Of a DNA stretch of 5,671 bases, positions 5,563 through 5,671 are shown piece by piece (the first letter of the stretch is position 1; every line of letters starts with the position of its first letter). Source of the stretch: Verrucomicrobiota bacterium. GTDB taxonomy: Bacteria; Verrucomicrobiota; Verrucomicrobiia; Verrucomicrobiales; Akkermansiaceae. The notes beneath the pieces were generated by a model. That model was given only the letters and a program-made list of their open reading frames with translations, was not told the DNA's origin and ran no database searches. A program made the translations under genes and the position numbers. Location: the NCBI GenBank assembly GCA_008932955.1, contig WBXE01000159.1, positions 1-5,671 on the forward strand, given 5' to 3'.

Positions 5563-5671
5563 GAAACCACGGATTGCACGGATTTTACGGATTTTTTGGA
5601 TTTGGACTCTTTCACCATTTGCAGCACAGCAGAAGTCCCGGACGACCCCTATTTTAATCCGTAAAATCCGT
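5563..5671. repeat. Dispersed inverted repeat, right end cut by window
   Basis: acggattttacggatt at 5578-5593 is perfectly inverted at 5656-5671 (16 of 16), and the window ends inside the right arm. The left arm is preceded by accacggattgc, which makes a tandem of cggattt-type units. The element resembles a very common intergenic repeat I recall from Verrucomicrobiota and Planctomycetota, where it is often mis-called as small proteins rich in TDFTD. The open frames crossing it on either strand are not genes. Between 5436 and 5562 I see nothing beyond the weak terminator and the palindrome ggctgcagcc (5458-5467). Confidence 0.65.

Noticed and set aside
5278..5664. 128-codon + strand frame at the right end
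   Set aside because: It begins inside the PilO-like gene in another frame and runs through the dispersed repeat (TTDCTDFTD peptide), a known type of false call.

Overview
The window looks like chromosomal DNA from a Gram-negative, Verrucomicrobiota-like bacterium. This is an inference from three things: the mixture of type IV pilus and type II secretion parts, the non-coding spacers filled with palindromic elements of a kind I associate with that group (heptamer gaacnnn arms, a ggtctgtgacc palindrome, an accacggattgcacgg element), and the absence of any recognisable Shine-Dalgarno sequence before the five genes. All five genes read on the + strand.

Layout. 1-287 has no gene and holds a large nested inverted repeat. 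288-1571 is a PilT-family hexameric ATPase. 1572-1803 holds a 21-bp inverted repeat that begins at the ATPase stop codon, then a 55-nt T-free, CAACAG-rich leader. 1804-2217 and 2556-2978 are two near-identical small type IV prepilin/pseudopilin genes, duplicated together with their upstream regions. The 338-nt spacer between them contains an AT-rich stretch with an inverted repeat. Two strong stem-loops lie at 3022-3078. 3117-4886 encodes a 589-aa protein with a PilM/GspL-like cytoplasmic part, one membrane helix and a PilN-like periplasmic part. 4890-5435, only 3 nt further on, encodes a PilO/GspM-like membrane protein. 5436-5671 has no gene: it holds a weak terminator candidate and one end of another dispersed inverted repeat.

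How the parts fit. The two prepilins would be filament subunits, cleaved and methylated by a PilD-type peptidase encoded elsewhere. The PilM-N fusion and the PilO-like protein would form the inner-membrane alignment platform. The PilT-family ATPase would power filament dynamics. No PilB/GspE assembly ATPase, PilC/GspF platform protein, prepilin peptidase or secretin is encoded here, so the system depends on genes outside the window. The points most worth a second look are the duplicated pilins that differ only synonymously over 52 codons, the T-free leaders in front of both, the tandem hairpins separating the pilins from the assembly genes, the GspL-like protein lacking visible actin-fold nucleotide-binding motifs, and a PilT relative with an altered AIRNLIRE motif and an insertion after the Asp box.
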